Origin: an uncultured Lachnospiraceae bacterium
Lineage (GTDB): Bacteria > Bacillota > Clostridia > Lachnospirales > Lachnospiraceae
Direction: 5' to 3'
Length of the DNA stretch: 6,147 bases
NCBI GenBank assembly: GCA_902463835.1
Contig: CABQGZ010000219.1
Location: 1-6,147, forward strand
Positions 5,788-6,147 of this stretch are shown piece after piece (the stretch's first letter is position 1; each line of letters opens with the position of its first letter). Under the pieces are notes generated by a model that made no database searches, had not been told where the DNA came from, and saw nothing but the letters and a program-made list of their open reading frames with translations. The translations under genes were made by a program, and so were the position numbers.

Positions 5788-5800
5788 AACAAATCTTCGG

Positions 5801-5938
5801 ATGCATGATGTGAAGTCGTATGATTTTGTGAAGCAGTATTTCAGTAATCCTCAGCTCTTGGTGAAAGCCATAAAAGAGTATCGCAGAACAGCAAATATCC
5901 CCAAAGGAGAATACAGCTTGTCTGATTTGCTGAGATGA
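5801..5938 (+). CDS. Hypothetical 45-aa reading frame, possibly a gene fragment
   Basis: From an ATG at 5801 the frame encodes 45 residues with an ordinary soluble composition: YDFVKQYFSN near the start, a basic amphipathic middle (LLVKAIKEYRRT) and PKGEYSLSDLLR at the end. I do not recognise the family. No ribosome binding site is visible ahead of the ATG. The frame is open upstream to 5699, but that part overlaps the KTR gene in another frame and looks like noise. It may therefore be the C-terminal remnant of a gene whose start was lost at the junction near 5776-5800. The hydrophobic pattern suggests two helices, so I consider it more likely once-coding than random. Confidence 0.35.
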   Translation: MHDVKSYDFVKQYFSNPQLLVKAIKEYRRTANIPKGEYSLSDLLR

Positions 5939-6031
5939 GCGTTGCTTTTTTGATACATTAGCCGTGACTCAAATGGTCACCAGGAGATAAACGGGTACCA
6001 GTTTACAGAAAACAGAATAGAATCGTCTTTG
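5939..6031 (+). other. Gene-free leader-like stretch
   Basis: No reading frame of note is present. The segment contains an inverted repeat GTGAC (5964-5968) with GTCAC (5976-5980), followed by AGGAG (5982-5986), which resembles a ribosome binding site but has no ATG, GTG or TTG at a workable distance. It leads into the terminator at 6032-6065. It could be the 5' leader of a gene beyond the window. Confidence 0.3.
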
Positions 6032-6065
6032 ATGCCTCGTTGGGAAACCAACGGGGTATTTTTTT
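6032..6065 (+). terminator. Strong rho-independent terminator or attenuator
   Basis: ATGCCTCGTTGG (6032-6043) pairs with CCAACGGGGTAT (6048-6059) around a GAAA tetraloop (6044-6047), forming a 12-bp stem with two G-T pairs, followed by an unbroken T run to 6065. It may end transcripts from the KTR region. Because no clear gene ends just upstream and about 90 nt of structured leader precede it, an attenuator for a gene to the right is an alternative. Confidence 0.85.
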
Positions 6066-6147
6066 GCCCTAAGCTGGTTGTATAGAACACTGAAAAAGTC
6101 AAAACGAACCGTAGGTAGTCCTGCAAGGACAACCAAAGTGCGCCTAC
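6066..6147. repeat. Nested inverted repeats at the right end of the window
   Basis: GTCCT (6118-6122) pairs with AGGAC (6126-6130) over a 3-base loop. GTAGG (6111-6115) pairs with CCTAC (6143-6147) at the window edge, and GGTTGT (6076-6081) is complementary to ACAACC (6129-6134), an alternative pairing partner for the same segment. No reading frame or tRNA/rRNA signature is seen. Competing pairings are typical of regulatory leaders, but recombination sites also carry such repeats. Confidence 0.4.

Noticed and set aside
1..6147. tRNA, rRNA, CRISPR array, complete insertion sequence or attachment site
   Set aside because: No cloverleaf with conserved TTC arm, no regularly spaced repeats, no transposase or integrase frame and no paired terminal repeats with target duplication were found.

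Overview
The window looks like a metal-handling cargo island from a low-to-mid GC anaerobic Firmicute, most likely a gut Clostridia member. I base this on the strong GGAGG-type ribosome binding sites, the feoA-feoB plus 'FeoB-associated Cys-rich membrane protein' arrangement, and a small Cys-rich KTR-type protein of the kind often carried on Firmicutes conjugative elements. No integrase, relaxase or transposase is visible, so mobility is an inference. The species is not identifiable.

Layout. Positions 1-120 hold the C-terminal end of an unrecognised gene, closed by a strong intrinsic terminator (140-188). A sigma-A-like promoter (249-277) then leads into feoA (329-562), feoB (555-2603) and a 44-aa Cys-rich membrane protein (2645-2779): a ferrous iron uptake operon. 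A second promoter-like site (2790-2818) precedes a free-standing 72-aa heavy-metal-associated (HMA) domain protein (2887-3105), followed by a hairpin terminator (about 3120-3160). Next are a PIB-type metal-exporting P-type ATPase (3204-5204) that lacks any N-terminal HMA domain, and an ArsR/SmtB-family repressor (5243-5560) with an intact alpha-5 metal-sensing motif (D85-x-H87-x10-H98-x2-E101). The right end holds a short, probably truncated KTR protein (5656-5787), an unrecognised 45-aa reading frame (5801-5938) and about 200 bases without a gene, containing a strong terminator (6032-6065) and further hairpins.

How the parts may work together. FeoAB imports Fe(II). The ATPase has the CPC motif and the TM-region K625/D646 pair of Zn/Cd/Pb exporters, and the separate HMA protein carries the DCxxC motif typical of the N-terminal domains of that same ATPase class. 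The HMA protein therefore looks like the ATPase's missing metal-binding domain supplied in trans. The most notable observation is a 23-bp element that recurs upstream of feoA (287-309), the HMA gene (2825-2847) and, in inverted orientation, the ATPase (3164-3186), with 19/23 and 18/23 identity to the feo copy. At the first two promoters it sits at or just after the predicted transcription start, as an operator would. This suggests that iron import and metal export here are one regulon under a single metalloregulator. The ArsR protein encoded in the window is the obvious candidate, but a host Fur- or DtxR-family protein is not excluded.
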